A stretch of 64,000 nucleotides of DNA, from assembly GCA_013823135.1 (NCBI GenBank), contig PNLP01000035.1, positions 1 through 64,000 on the forward strand, in the 5' to 3' direction. Positions 45,121 to 53,431 of this stretch are shown here, one piece after another; positions within the stretch are counted from its first letter, which is position 1, and every line of letters starts with the position of its first letter. Below the pieces are notes generated by a model that saw nothing but the letters and a program-made list of their open reading frames with translations, was not told the origin of the DNA and did no database searches. The translations under genes were made by a program, and so were the position numbers. This DNA comes from Planctomycetaceae bacterium (lineage in GTDB: Bacteria > Planctomycetota > Planctomycetia > Gemmatales > Gemmataceae).

Positions 45121-45843
45121 GAGTTCCGCCGTCGTGAGCCTCGTGGCGGGAATGCCAAACCGGCGTTCGATGAACTCGCGGAGGATCGTAGCCACACCCG
45201 CTACCCGCTCCGCGTCCGAAGTCGCGCCTTGCTCGAGTTGATCGAACGCGCCGATCGCCCACTCGTGCGGCGGGATTGCTGGCGACTTCTTCCGCAGCCG
45301 CCAGACGATTCCCATCCCAAGCACGCCTAGAATGCCCGCTGCAGCCAGCCACCAGGGCGCGAGTGACCCCGGGGTGTCAATCACGGGCGGCGGCAACTCC
45401 TCAATACCAGTCACGGGCTTCGCGTTCTCGGCCTTCGACTCGGCCACAGTTGTGATGACCTTCACCTCGAAGCCACCGGGGAGCACCTCGCGTCCATTCA
45501 CTTTCACGGCTGCGAAGATCACGGGCATCGCGTTACCAGGCACGTACGGATCGAGCCGGAACGTCTGCGTCCACTTCTCGCGGTTGTCGCCGAGTGGGGT
45601 CACGCTTGCCGTGCCGACAGGCTGAATCTTCCAGTTGCGGTCCGCGATGGGATCGAGTTGTTGTTGCGGCAACTCGACCCGCAAGGGGGCGGTGCCTTCG
45701 ATGACGAGCGTTGCGCGAAGTGATTCCGAGAGCCGCAGATCCTTGCGATCGGTGGTGAACCGGGCTTCCTGTGCGTGAGCGATCGTAGCGATGAATGTCG
45801 CTAACAACGCAATGCACACCACGAATGTGTTCTGATTCCGCAT
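44938..45843 (-). CDS. BatD/DUF4381-like membrane protein
   Basis: A 301-residue protein with a Sec signal (VCIALLATFIATIAHAQE), an Ig-like periplasmic domain (RKDLRLSESLRATLVIEGTA; GGFEVKVITTV), one transmembrane helix (PWWLAAAGILGVLGMGIVW) and a cytoplasmic tail (PHEWAIGAFDQLEQGATSDA; TTAELLATAQKAG; CDRAKFAGDVPD). This layout is that of the BatD/DUF4381 proteins found after MoxR and DUF58 in chaperone-like operons. ATG 45843 has GGAG 6 nt upstream; the frame also opens at a GTG at 45864 inside a microsatellite-like GCGGAAT repeat. It follows the DUF58 gene by 25 nt. Confidence 0.85.
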   Translation of the reverse strand: MRNQNTFVVCIALLATFIATIAHAQEARFTTDRKDLRLSESLRATLVIEGTAPLRVELPQQQLDPIADRNWKIQPVGTASVTPLGDNREKWTQTFRLDPYVPGNAMPVIFAAVKVNGREVLPGGFEVKVITTVAESKAENAKPVTGIEELPPPVIDTPGSLAPWWLAAAGILGVLGMGIVWRLRKKSPAIPPHEWAIGAFDQLEQGATSDAERVAGVATILREFIERRFGIPATRLTTAELLATAQKAGSVEKADTLASLLNSCDRAKFAGDVPDDSGCRDLLARCRQWVHDVSPALPGPG

Positions 45844-45868
45844 TCCGCACTCCGCGTTCCGCACTTCT

Positions 45869-46753
45869 TCAGCCGTGTCTCCGGCGACGGTCCCGCTTGC
45901 GGAAAAACCCGAGCAGTGCGTCGAAGTGTCCGCCGTCGGTGCCGACCTCGATCACGTCGGCCTGTGCGCTGCGAGCCAGTTTCGTGAACGACGCTGTTCG
46001 CTCTGCCGCGAGGGTCTCGAATCGCTTCCGAACCGCGGGATCGCTCGTGTCGATCAGTACCTGCTCGCCTGTCTCGGCATCTTGCACCCGCACCAACCCG
46101 ACCGCCGGCCACAACACTTCACGCGGGTCGGTGGTGCGGATCGCGACGAGATCGTGCTTGCGTGCGGCCCGGCGGAACGACTTCTCGTACCCCGTTCCGA
46201 GGAAGTCACTCAGGAGGAACACGATGGCACGCCGTCGTTGCACCTTGGTCACGTAATCGAGCGCTGCCGCGAGGTCGGTGCCGGTCTTCTGCGGTTCGTA
46301 GGCGAGGATGTCGCGGAGGATTCGCAGAACGTGCCGCGGCCCCTTGTTCGGGGGAACGAACTGCTCCACTTCGGAGGTGAACGTCACGAGCCCGACGCGG
46401 TCGTTGTTGCTCGTCGCGCATAGTGCCAGCAATGCGGCGAGTTCTGCGGCCGCAGCGCGCTTGGTGAACGTGCCCGTACCGAACCGCGTGCTTCCGGACA
46501 CGTCCACAACCAGCAAGATGGTGAGTTCGCGCTCCTCGACGAACCTCTTGATGAATGGCAACCCGACGCGAGCGGTGACGTTCCAGTCGATGGTCCGCAC
46601 GTCGTCGCCGGGTTGGTACTCACGCACCTCCTCGAACGACAACCCTGCCCCCTTGAACGCCGAGTGATACTCGCCGCCCAGGAGCGTCTGCACGAGTCGC
46701 CGCGCCCGGAGATGCAGTCGGCGAACCTGTCGGAGAACGTCAGCGGGGAGCAT
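45869..46753 (-). CDS. DUF58 (VWA-like) domain protein
   Basis: A 294-residue cytoplasmic protein. The DUF58 motif is clear: YQPGDDVRTIDWNVTARVGL and FVEERELTILLVVDVSGST, the latter with the DxSGS metal-ion-dependent adhesion-site-like motif of von Willebrand A domains. DUF58 proteins are partners of MoxR-type AAA+ ATPases in protein maturation. Normally moxR is the preceding gene; here the preceding gene is Uma2 and no MoxR is in the window. It is followed by the BatD/DUF4381-like gene, so two of the three usual members are present. Confidence 0.93.
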   Translation of the reverse strand: MLPADVLRQVRRLHLRARRLVQTLLGGEYHSAFKGAGLSFEEVREYQPGDDVRTIDWNVTARVGLPFIKRFVEERELTILLVVDVSGSTRFGTGTFTKRAAAAELAALLALCATSNNDRVGLVTFTSEVEQFVPPNKGPRHVLRILRDILAYEPQKTGTDLAAALDYVTKVQRRRAIVFLLSDFLGTGYEKSFRRAARKHDLVAIRTTDPREVLWPAVGLVRVQDAETGEQVLIDTSDPAVRKRFETLAAERTASFTKLARSAQADVIEVGTDGGHFDALLGFFRKRDRRRRHG

Positions 46754-46783
46754 GGGGCCGGCCTCACAAAGTCGAGGGGACGA

Positions 46784-47473
46784 TCACGTCGCGTCCGGAT
46801 CGAGGCCAAGCTCACGCAGTTTCGCCGCGAGCCGTGCGGCGCGTTGTTCCGCGGATTCGGCACGCTTCGCTTCGGCTTCTGCACGAGCACGTTCGGCATC
46901 CCGCTCAGCCGCGATCTCATCCGGCCGACGCAACTCGCGTCCATCGGGTCCAAACACAGCCAACTGGCCTGCTGAAAGGGCAAAGCGGAACCCAAGGCGC
47001 TTACTGACCCACCCATCCATTGACTCAATCTCGACCAGTCGCCCCTCTTTGCGTGTCCACCCTTCCGCGTGGGCTGGGAACTCGGGGTACAGGATGTAAT
47101 ACTCCTCGGCCCCGTACCTCTCGTAGAACTCGAACTTTTTGCGCATCGGCTTGTATCGATTGTTCGGCGACCACACCTCGAAGATGACCTGTGGGAAGAT
47201 GCCGTCCTCCTCCCACACTCTATAGCTTCCGCGGTAGCCCTTTGGTCGTCCAAAGGCGACGTACACATCCGGCGCGAGCCGTGTGTCCGGTTCATTCTCG
47301 ACCGGATAGATGAGATGGTCCCCGGCCACAAATGCACTCGGATTACTGGCCAAGTATGCATCTGCGTTCCACTTCAGAATCGCGATCCAGTCGAATTGGA
47401 GCGTGTTGTCGGCCATCGGTTCCCCATCGCTATCGGGGTAACACACCTGGTCGGTGCGGAACGGAACGATCAT
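46784..47473 (-). CDS. Uma2 family (DUF820) putative restriction endonuclease-fold protein
   Basis: A 229-residue protein. The PD-(D/E)XK-like core is shown by LAPDVYVAFG (catalytic Asp), VIFEVWSPNN (Glu) and the following RKKFEFYERYGAEEYYILYP. The C-terminus is an Ala/Glu/Arg-rich coiled coil (RARAEAEAKRAESAEQRAAR), common in planctomycete and cyanobacterial members. Expected to be a nuclease but the family's targets are unknown. Strong ribosome site AAGGAGG before ATG. It stands alone, 30 nt before the DUF58 gene. Confidence 0.93.
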   Translation of the reverse strand: MIVPFRTDQVCYPDSDGEPMADNTLQFDWIAILKWNADAYLASNPSAFVAGDHLIYPVENEPDTRLAPDVYVAFGRPKGYRGSYRVWEEDGIFPQVIFEVWSPNNRYKPMRKKFEFYERYGAEEYYILYPEFPAHAEGWTRKEGRLVEIESMDGWVSKRLGFRFALSAGQLAVFGPDGRELRRPDEIAAERDAERARAEAEAKRAESAEQRAARLAAKLRELGLDPDAT

Positions 47474-47509
47474 CGTCGCTTCCTCCTTCGTGACGCCGAC
47501 AATGATACC

Positions 47510-49027
47510 TCAACTGCCCACCGAGTAAAACCCGATCACCGCACGCACGGCCTTTCGCCACGCGGCCAGTTTCTGTTCCCGATCAGCGGCGGGCAGACGT
47601 GCTTCGAATGTCGTCGTCGCAGCCGACATCAGTGCCGCCAACTTCGCCTCGTCTGCGAGACCCGCCCCCACGGCTGCGAGGAACGCCGCTCCCAACGCCG
47701 TCGATTCGCCGTGTGCCGCCCGCGCCACGGAACGCCCCAGCACGTCGGCCTGGAATTGCAAGAACCAGTCATTCGCCGACATTCCACCATCGACACGCAA
47801 CAGGAAATCAGGGGACTCACGTCCCCCGCTCGCCCGGTCGCTATTCGCCGCGTCGATCAAGTCCGCGACCTGAAACGCCACGCCTTCCAGTGCCGCACGC
47901 CCGAGATCGGCTGCAGTTGTGGCACGCGTCAGCCCGAAGATGACGCCCCGCGCTTCCGGCACCCAGTGCGGAGCGCCCAACCCCGTGAGCCCCGGCACGA
48001 ACAGCACGCCCTCGGCCGGGTTCGACTGCTTCGCAAGTTGTTCCACCTCAGGCGACGACGTGAACAGGTGCAAGCCGTCGCGCAGCCACTGAACCGCAGC
48101 CCCCGCGACGAACACCGCTCCTTCGAGTGCATACTTTGGTTTTGCATCAGTCGTGGCGGCGACCGTCGTGAGCAGTTTGTGCTTCGATGACACTGCGGTG
48201 TCACCGGTGTGTAGCAGGAAGAACGCACCCGTGCCGTAGGTGCATTTCGCGGTGCCTGGGCCGAAGCAACCCTGCCCGAACAACGCCGCCTGTTGATCGC
48301 CAGCGACCCCGCGAATCGGGATGCCATCCGGGAGGAAGTCGAGCCCCTTCGTGACACCGAACTCGGCCGCGCTCGGCTTCACCTCCGGGAGCATCGCACG
48401 CGGCACTCCGAAGAACCGCAGCAGTTCGTCGTCCCACTGCATCGCGTGAATGTTAAACAGCAGCGTGCGGCTCGCGTTGCTCGCATCCGTGGCGTGTGTC
48501 GTGCCAGACGTGAGTCGCCACATCAGGAAGGAATCGACGGTTCCCGCCGCAAGATGACCGGCTTCCGCACCGGCTTTCAACTCGGGGATGTTCTCCAGCA
48601 TCCAGCGGAGCTTCGTGCCGGAGAAGTAGGGGTCGAGGACGAGCCCGGTCTTCGACGTGAGCCAGGGTTGCTGGCCAACATGCTCGCGACAGAAGTCGGT
48701 GGTGCGGCGATCTTGCCAGACAATCGCGCGGCCAACCGTGCGACCGGTGGCGCGTTCCCACACCACGGTCGTCTCTCGCTGGTTGGTGATGCCGATTGCC
48801 GCGATGGATTTCGCATCTCGGCCCGATCGCGCGACAGCCTCGCGAACCGTGCGAGCCACCGAGTACCAGATCTCTTCGGGCTCGTGTTCTACCCAGCCGT
48901 CTTTCGGGTAGTGCTGCTCGATCTCCTGCTGTGCGGAGCCGAGCACGGCAAATGTTGTGGGGTCGTACACCACGGCACGCGTGCTGGTGGTCCCCTGGTC
49001 GATGGCAAGAATGACGGGAGAGGTCAT
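47510..49027 (-). CDS. glpK: Glycerol kinase
   Basis: A 505-residue FGGY-family kinase, the usual length. ATG 49027 begins MTSPVILAIDQGTTSTRAVV, the ATP-phosphate 1 motif; the frame extends to 49099 but without sense. Other motifs: WVEHEPEEIWYSVARTVREA, ITNQRETTVVWERATG, AIVWQDRRTTDFC (substrate Arg and Glu positions as in GlpK), and FVPGLTGLGAPHWVPEARG with RATTAADLGRAALEGVAFQ. It forms glycerol-3-phosphate from glycerol and ATP in the cytoplasm. No glpF or glpD is adjacent. It is divergent from ileS with a 125-nt gap. Confidence 0.96.
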   Translation of the reverse strand: MTSPVILAIDQGTTSTRAVVYDPTTFAVLGSAQQEIEQHYPKDGWVEHEPEEIWYSVARTVREAVARSGRDAKSIAAIGITNQRETTVVWERATGRTVGRAIVWQDRRTTDFCREHVGQQPWLTSKTGLVLDPYFSGTKLRWMLENIPELKAGAEAGHLAAGTVDSFLMWRLTSGTTHATDASNASRTLLFNIHAMQWDDELLRFFGVPRAMLPEVKPSAAEFGVTKGLDFLPDGIPIRGVAGDQQAALFGQGCFGPGTAKCTYGTGAFFLLHTGDTAVSSKHKLLTTVAATTDAKPKYALEGAVFVAGAAVQWLRDGLHLFTSSPEVEQLAKQSNPAEGVLFVPGLTGLGAPHWVPEARGVIFGLTRATTAADLGRAALEGVAFQVADLIDAANSDRASGGRESPDFLLRVDGGMSANDWFLQFQADVLGRSVARAAHGESTALGAAFLAAVGAGLADEAKLAALMSAATTTFEARLPAADREQKLAAWRKAVRAVIGFYSVGS

Positions 49028-49152
49028 GGAGCGGTTCCGGAGAGAAAAGCAGCCGGGGTTATGTCGGCAGCATACCAGCGCGAGCCATCTACCGGGCAAT
49101 GGTGTCGCTCATAAACTGAAAGTTGCCGTTCACCGCCGCGAGGTTCTTTGCC

Positions 49153-52100
49153 ATGCCGTTCGAGAAGGTCGAGTCATCCGTCGATTTCCCAGCTTTGGAA
49201 CGCACCATCCTCAAGTTCTGGGACGAGCACGGCATTTTCGAGAAGCGCAAGGCCCTCAACGCCGGCAAGCCGCGCTGGAGTTTCCTCGACGGCCCGATCA
49301 CTGCGAACAACCCGATGGGCGTTCACCACGCCTGGGGCCGTACGTACAAGGATGTCTACAACCGCTACCACGCAATGACCGGCCACGAACTCCGCTATCA
49401 GCAGGGGTTCGACTGCCAGGGGTTGTGGGTCGAAGTCGAAGTCGAAAAGGCGCTCGGCCTCAAGAGCAAGCGCGACATCGAAAACCTTGTGCCCGGCGAC
49501 GCCGAAGCGAGCATCGACCGGTTCGTGCAGGCCTGCAAGGACCGCGTCAACAAGTTCGCCCGCGTGCAAACCGAGCAGAGCATCCGCCTCGGCTACTGGA
49601 TGAACTGGGACCGCACCGACGAGGACTGGGCCAAGAAGCCCGACGACCGGAATTCGTACTTCACGATGGCGGAGGAGAACAACTACACGATATGGGCGTT
49701 CCTGAAGAAGTGCCACAGCAAGAAGCTCGTGTATCGCGGCTACGACGTGATGCCGTGGTGTGGGCGATGTGGCGTCGGCCTCTCCGAGCAGGAGATGAAG
49801 GAAGGCTATCGGAACGTCGAACACCGTGCGGTGTTCGTGCGGTTCCCCTTGAAGAATCGCCCCGGCGAGAACCTGCTCGTGTGGACGACGACCCCGTGGA
49901 CGCTCACGAGCAACGTCGGCGCGGCCGTGAACCCCGAACTCACCTACCTCAAGGTGAAGCTGAAGGGCGAGATCTATTACCTTTCCAAGGGCGTGTTCAA
50001 GATGAACCGCATGGAGAGCGCGGGCGGCGAAGACGACGGCGAGCCGGATGCGTCAGCTTCCGGTTCCAAGAAGAAGCGAGACTGGATCGACGGCGTCCCG
50101 CACCTGAACACCATCGAGCAGATGTTCAAGTCGAAGGCGGGCAAGGGCGACAACTACGAGATTGTCGGTGAGGTGAAAGGCGCGGACATGCTCGGCTGGG
50201 AGTACACCGGCCCGTTCGACGATCTTCCGGCGCAGAACCACGACTTCGGTTTCCCGCTGGAAGTGGCACAGGTCACAAAGCAATCCGGGAAGTGGCCGCA
50301 ATGTACCGCCGTGCAAGCTCACAAGGTCATCTCGGGCGGCAAGGATGTCACCGAAACCGAGGGCACCGGAATCGTTCACACCGCTCCGGGTTGCGGTGCG
50401 ATCGACTACGTTTGGGGTCAACAAAACGGGTTGCCGCCGGTCGCGCCGATCGGTGACGACGGCTGCTTCCACGAAGGCTTCGGCTCACTCACGGGGAAGA
50501 ACGCCGTGGATGCCACCACCGCCGACGCGGTGTTCGAGGAATTGAAGCGCAAGGATCTGCTGTTCACCACGGAGCGCTACGTTCACCGCTACCCGCACTG
50601 CTGGCGCTGCAAGACGGAACTGCTCTACCGCCTCGTCGATGAGTGGTTCATCAACATGGGACCACGCCTCAGCGAGGAGGGGTTCCGTGGCGACATCATG
50701 AAGGTGGTTCGCAACCCGGAAGTGAAGTTCCTACCGGAGAGCATCAACGGCACCGCCCGCGAGCTGGACTGGCTCAAGAACATGGGCGACTGGATGATCT
50801 CGAAGAAACGCTACTGGGGGCTCGCGCTGCCGGTGTGGGTCGATGACGCCGACCCGACGCAGTTCGAGGTGATCGGCAGTTTCGAGGAACTGAAGGAACG
50901 CGCCGTCGAAGGCTGGGACGAGTTCGCGGGCCACACGCCGCACCGCCCGTGGATCGACAAGATCAAGATCAAGAACCCGAAGACGGGGAACCTGATGTCG
51001 CGCATCCCCGATGTGGGCAATCCGTGGCTCGATGCGGGGATCGTGGCGTTCTCGACGATGAAGTACAACACCGACCGCGAATACTGGCAGAAGTGGTATC
51101 CGGCCGACTTCATCACGGAGAGTTTCCCGGGCCAGTTCCGCAACTGGTTCTACGCGCTGCTCGCGCTCAGCACAATGATGAGCGACGGCCAACCGCCGTT
51201 CAAAACGCTGCTCGGCCACGGCAACGTCCGCGACCAGTTGGGTCACGAGATGCACAAGACCGCCGGCAACTCTATCGAGTTCGTTGGCGCGGCCGACAAC
51301 GGCTACACCATCGACTTCGAATTGAAGGCTGGAGTCGCTGATGCGACCGTCTCCGCGATCCTCGGCATCACACCCGAGATGAAGGATGTCGGGAAGTTAT
51401 TGAAGGACGCGATCACCGGGGTTGAGGCAACCGAATTCGCACAGCTTGAGAAGGTGCTGAAAACAGCCACCAACAGGACCGTGGTCGACAAGGAACGTGG
51501 CCCGAACGGAATCGAGAAATACCGTGCGGTTCGCGCGTCGTACTCCGCGATGGCAGCCGATGTGATCCGGTGGGTGTACTCCCGACAGGAGCCAGCATCC
51601 AACATCCGTTTCGGACCGATCACTGCGGACGAAGTGCGGTCGAAGGTATTCTTCAAGTTGTGGAACACCTACGCGATGTTCTGCAACTACGCCACCGGCG
51701 ACGGCTTCGACCCCGCCGCGCCGCAGGTGCCGATCGCGGAGCGGCAAGACATCGACCGCTGGTTGATGTCGAACTTGCAGTTGCTCATCACCAAGGCACA
51801 CGAGGCGTACACGAGTTACAACGTGATGGGCTTCGCGCTGGAGTGCGAGAAGTTCATCGAAAGTGATCTTTCAAACTGGTACGTGCGGCGAAACAAGGAT
51901 CGACTCCACAGCAAGAACACCGAGCTCGATTCCGCCGGCCGTAAAGACAAAGTTGCCGCGTATCAGACGCTTTACACGACGCTCACGACGCTGTGCAAAC
52001 TCATGGCCCCGTGCGTGCCGTTCGTCACGGAGACTATGTGGAGCAACCTCCGTTTGCCGACCGATCCGGTAAGTGTCCATCTATGCGACTTCCCGGTGGC

Positions 52101-52908
52101 CGATGAGTCACTGAAGGACACCGTACTCACCGACGACATGGAAGCGGTGCAGCGTGTCATCTCGTTGGGGCTCTCGGCTCGGCAGCAGGCGAAGCTCAAC
52201 GTGCGGCAACCACTCGCGGAGTTGGTTGTGTCGGCGGCGTCTGATGATGTCCAAAGGGCAGCCGGACGGTTCTCCGATCTGATCGGTGATGAATTGAACG
52301 TAAAAAAAGTTTCCCTACACGATTCGAGATTTGGGAAATCACCATTGTTTTCATTGGAGTACAAGCTTATTCCAAAGACCGCAAAGCCAAAATTCGGCCC
52401 GAGGTTTGATGAAGTCCAAGCCGCACTCCAAGCGGTAGACGAATTGGAGCCGATGAATGGTGTAATCGGGCTTAATCGCAAGGAAGTCAATTCGGTTGCA
52501 TTGCGGCTCAGCGATGACACAACGGTCACTGTCGAGGCAACGGACGTAGTGGTGAAACCGAAACCAAGAGAGGGTTGGAGTGATATTGCCGATGGCGGTC
52601 TTCGAGTTGCCATCTGCACGACCATCACGGAGGAACTGAAACTGGAAGGGCTGGCCCGCGATGTCGTGCGACAGGTTCAGAACGCCCGCAAGGACGCCAA
52701 GTTCGACCTGCTCGACAAGATCGCGCTACACCTCGCCGCGACGTCGGCCGAGCTCACGAAGGCGATCACCACGCACCAGAAGGACATCGCCAAGGCTGTG
52801 CAGGCAATCGAGTGGTCAGTAACGCCGCTGAATGGCGACGCCCACACGGCCACGGTGAAGATCGACGGCCAACCTCTGACCATTGCCGTTAAGAAGGTGA
52901 AAAGTTGA
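49153..52908 (+). CDS. ileS: Isoleucine-tRNA ligase, long type with divergent signature
   Basis: A 1251-residue class Ia synthetase, much longer than the E. coli enzyme (938). ATG 49153 has GAGG 9 nt upstream; 49123 is an alternative. HIGH-like motif PMGVHHAWG at about 53-61. Editing domain: VWTTTPWTLTSNVG and GTGIVHTAPGCGAIDYVWG. The catalytic half continues FPGQFRNWFYALLALSTM. In place of KMSKS it has EMHKTAGNS at 699-707. An inserted stretch of about 70 residues (716-790) follows before RASYSAMAADVIRWVY, and a composition change occurs near 1045-1150. The C-terminal anticodon-binding domain ends KIDGQPLTIAVKKVKS. It charges tRNA-Ile; as the only ileS visible it is presumably essential. Confidence 0.94.
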   Translation: MPFEKVESSVDFPALERTILKFWDEHGIFEKRKALNAGKPRWSFLDGPITANNPMGVHHAWGRTYKDVYNRYHAMTGHELRYQQGFDCQGLWVEVEVEKALGLKSKRDIENLVPGDAEASIDRFVQACKDRVNKFARVQTEQSIRLGYWMNWDRTDEDWAKKPDDRNSYFTMAEENNYTIWAFLKKCHSKKLVYRGYDVMPWCGRCGVGLSEQEMKEGYRNVEHRAVFVRFPLKNRPGENLLVWTTTPWTLTSNVGAAVNPELTYLKVKLKGEIYYLSKGVFKMNRMESAGGEDDGEPDASASGSKKKRDWIDGVPHLNTIEQMFKSKAGKGDNYEIVGEVKGADMLGWEYTGPFDDLPAQNHDFGFPLEVAQVTKQSGKWPQCTAVQAHKVISGGKDVTETEGTGIVHTAPGCGAIDYVWGQQNGLPPVAPIGDDGCFHEGFGSLTGKNAVDATTADAVFEELKRKDLLFTTERYVHRYPHCWRCKTELLYRLVDEWFINMGPRLSEEGFRGDIMKVVRNPEVKFLPESINGTARELDWLKNMGDWMISKKRYWGLALPVWVDDADPTQFEVIGSFEELKERAVEGWDEFAGHTPHRPWIDKIKIKNPKTGNLMSRIPDVGNPWLDAGIVAFSTMKYNTDREYWQKWYPADFITESFPGQFRNWFYALLALSTMMSDGQPPFKTLLGHGNVRDQLGHEMHKTAGNSIEFVGAADNGYTIDFELKAGVADATVSAILGITPEMKDVGKLLKDAITGVEATEFAQLEKVLKTATNRTVVDKERGPNGIEKYRAVRASYSAMAADVIRWVYSRQEPASNIRFGPITADEVRSKVFFKLWNTYAMFCNYATGDGFDPAAPQVPIAERQDIDRWLMSNLQLLITKAHEAYTSYNVMGFALECEKFIESDLSNWYVRRNKDRLHSKNTELDSAGRKDKVAAYQTLYTTLTTLCKLMAPCVPFVTETMWSNLRLPTDPVSVHLCDFPVADESLKDTVLTDDMEAVQRVISLGLSARQQAKLNVRQPLAELVVSAASDDVQRAAGRFSDLIGDELNVKKVSLHDSRFGKSPLFSLEYKLIPKTAKPKFGPRFDEVQAALQAVDELEPMNGVIGLNRKEVNSVALRLSDDTTVTVEATDVVVKPKPREGWSDIADGGLRVAICTTITEELKLEGLARDVVRQVQNARKDAKFDLLDKIALHLAATSAELTKAITTHQKDIAKAVQAIEWSVTPLNGDAHTATVKIDGQPLTIAVKKVKS

Positions 52909-52948
52909 TGTCAGGGAGTTCGGATGAGGGTGGACGTGCTGGGTTCGT

Positions 52949-53037
52949 GTTGTAGGGCATCGCCGAGTCTTCGAGGGCCACGTGGTTTCACGTTAGCCCA
53001 ACGAGTGGGCCTCGAAGACTCGGCACCACCCTACAAC
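52949..53037. repeat. Long imperfect palindrome 40 nt after ileS
   Basis: Left arm 52949-52981 and right arm 53005-53037 are 33 nt each and match as inverted repeats at 28 of 33 positions, with a common core CCGAGTCTTCGAGG. The spacer is 23 nt. No open frame or transposase is present. It looks like a non-coding palindromic repeat element or a large terminator-like hairpin. Confidence 0.7.
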
Positions 53038-53431
53038 ACTCCAAAGACGCTCACGCTTCAGAGTAATTCAGGGGACAACGGTCTTTGGGCAATTCGTGCA
53101 GTTGTGATGGCGTCTGGCACAAGGCGTTATGGATTATTCACTTGTGCCGACCGCCCGCGAGGCCATTATTCTGACAATATTTCCTCCAGACAGGTAAACG
53201 GTTCCAGAACGGTTCCAGGCATGGGTGGGTCAGTCGCCTGGAAACGATGAGAAGCCTCGTTCAGTCAGCTTTTAGATCGAAACCGGTTCCCGCTTTCGCT
53301 AGCTTGTCCAGATTCTGTTCCCGCTTTGCGGTTGCGGTGTAAGATAACAATACCCTCTGAGTCCGCACTGTAAGAACCCGGGCCATCTCTCCTGGCCCAT
53401 AAGCACTTTTTCTCTCCGAGGAACCGGTTTC
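53038..53431. other. Intergenic region upstream of the oxidoreductase genes
   Basis: No gene is evident. It should contain the promoter of the 2-oxoacid:ferredoxin oxidoreductase operon: TAAGAT at about 53342 is a possible -10 box without a clear -35. GAGGAA 8-9 nt before the ATG at 53432 is the ribosome site. Confidence 0.4.

Noticed and set aside
51300..51520. Intein in the isoleucyl-tRNA synthetase
   Set aside because: The inserted stretch is only about 70 residues, begins without Cys or Ser and has no His-Asn end, so it cannot be a splicing element.
52949..53037. Insertion sequence ends
   Set aside because: The inverted arms enclose only 23 nt, there is no transposase, and no flanking target duplication was seen.
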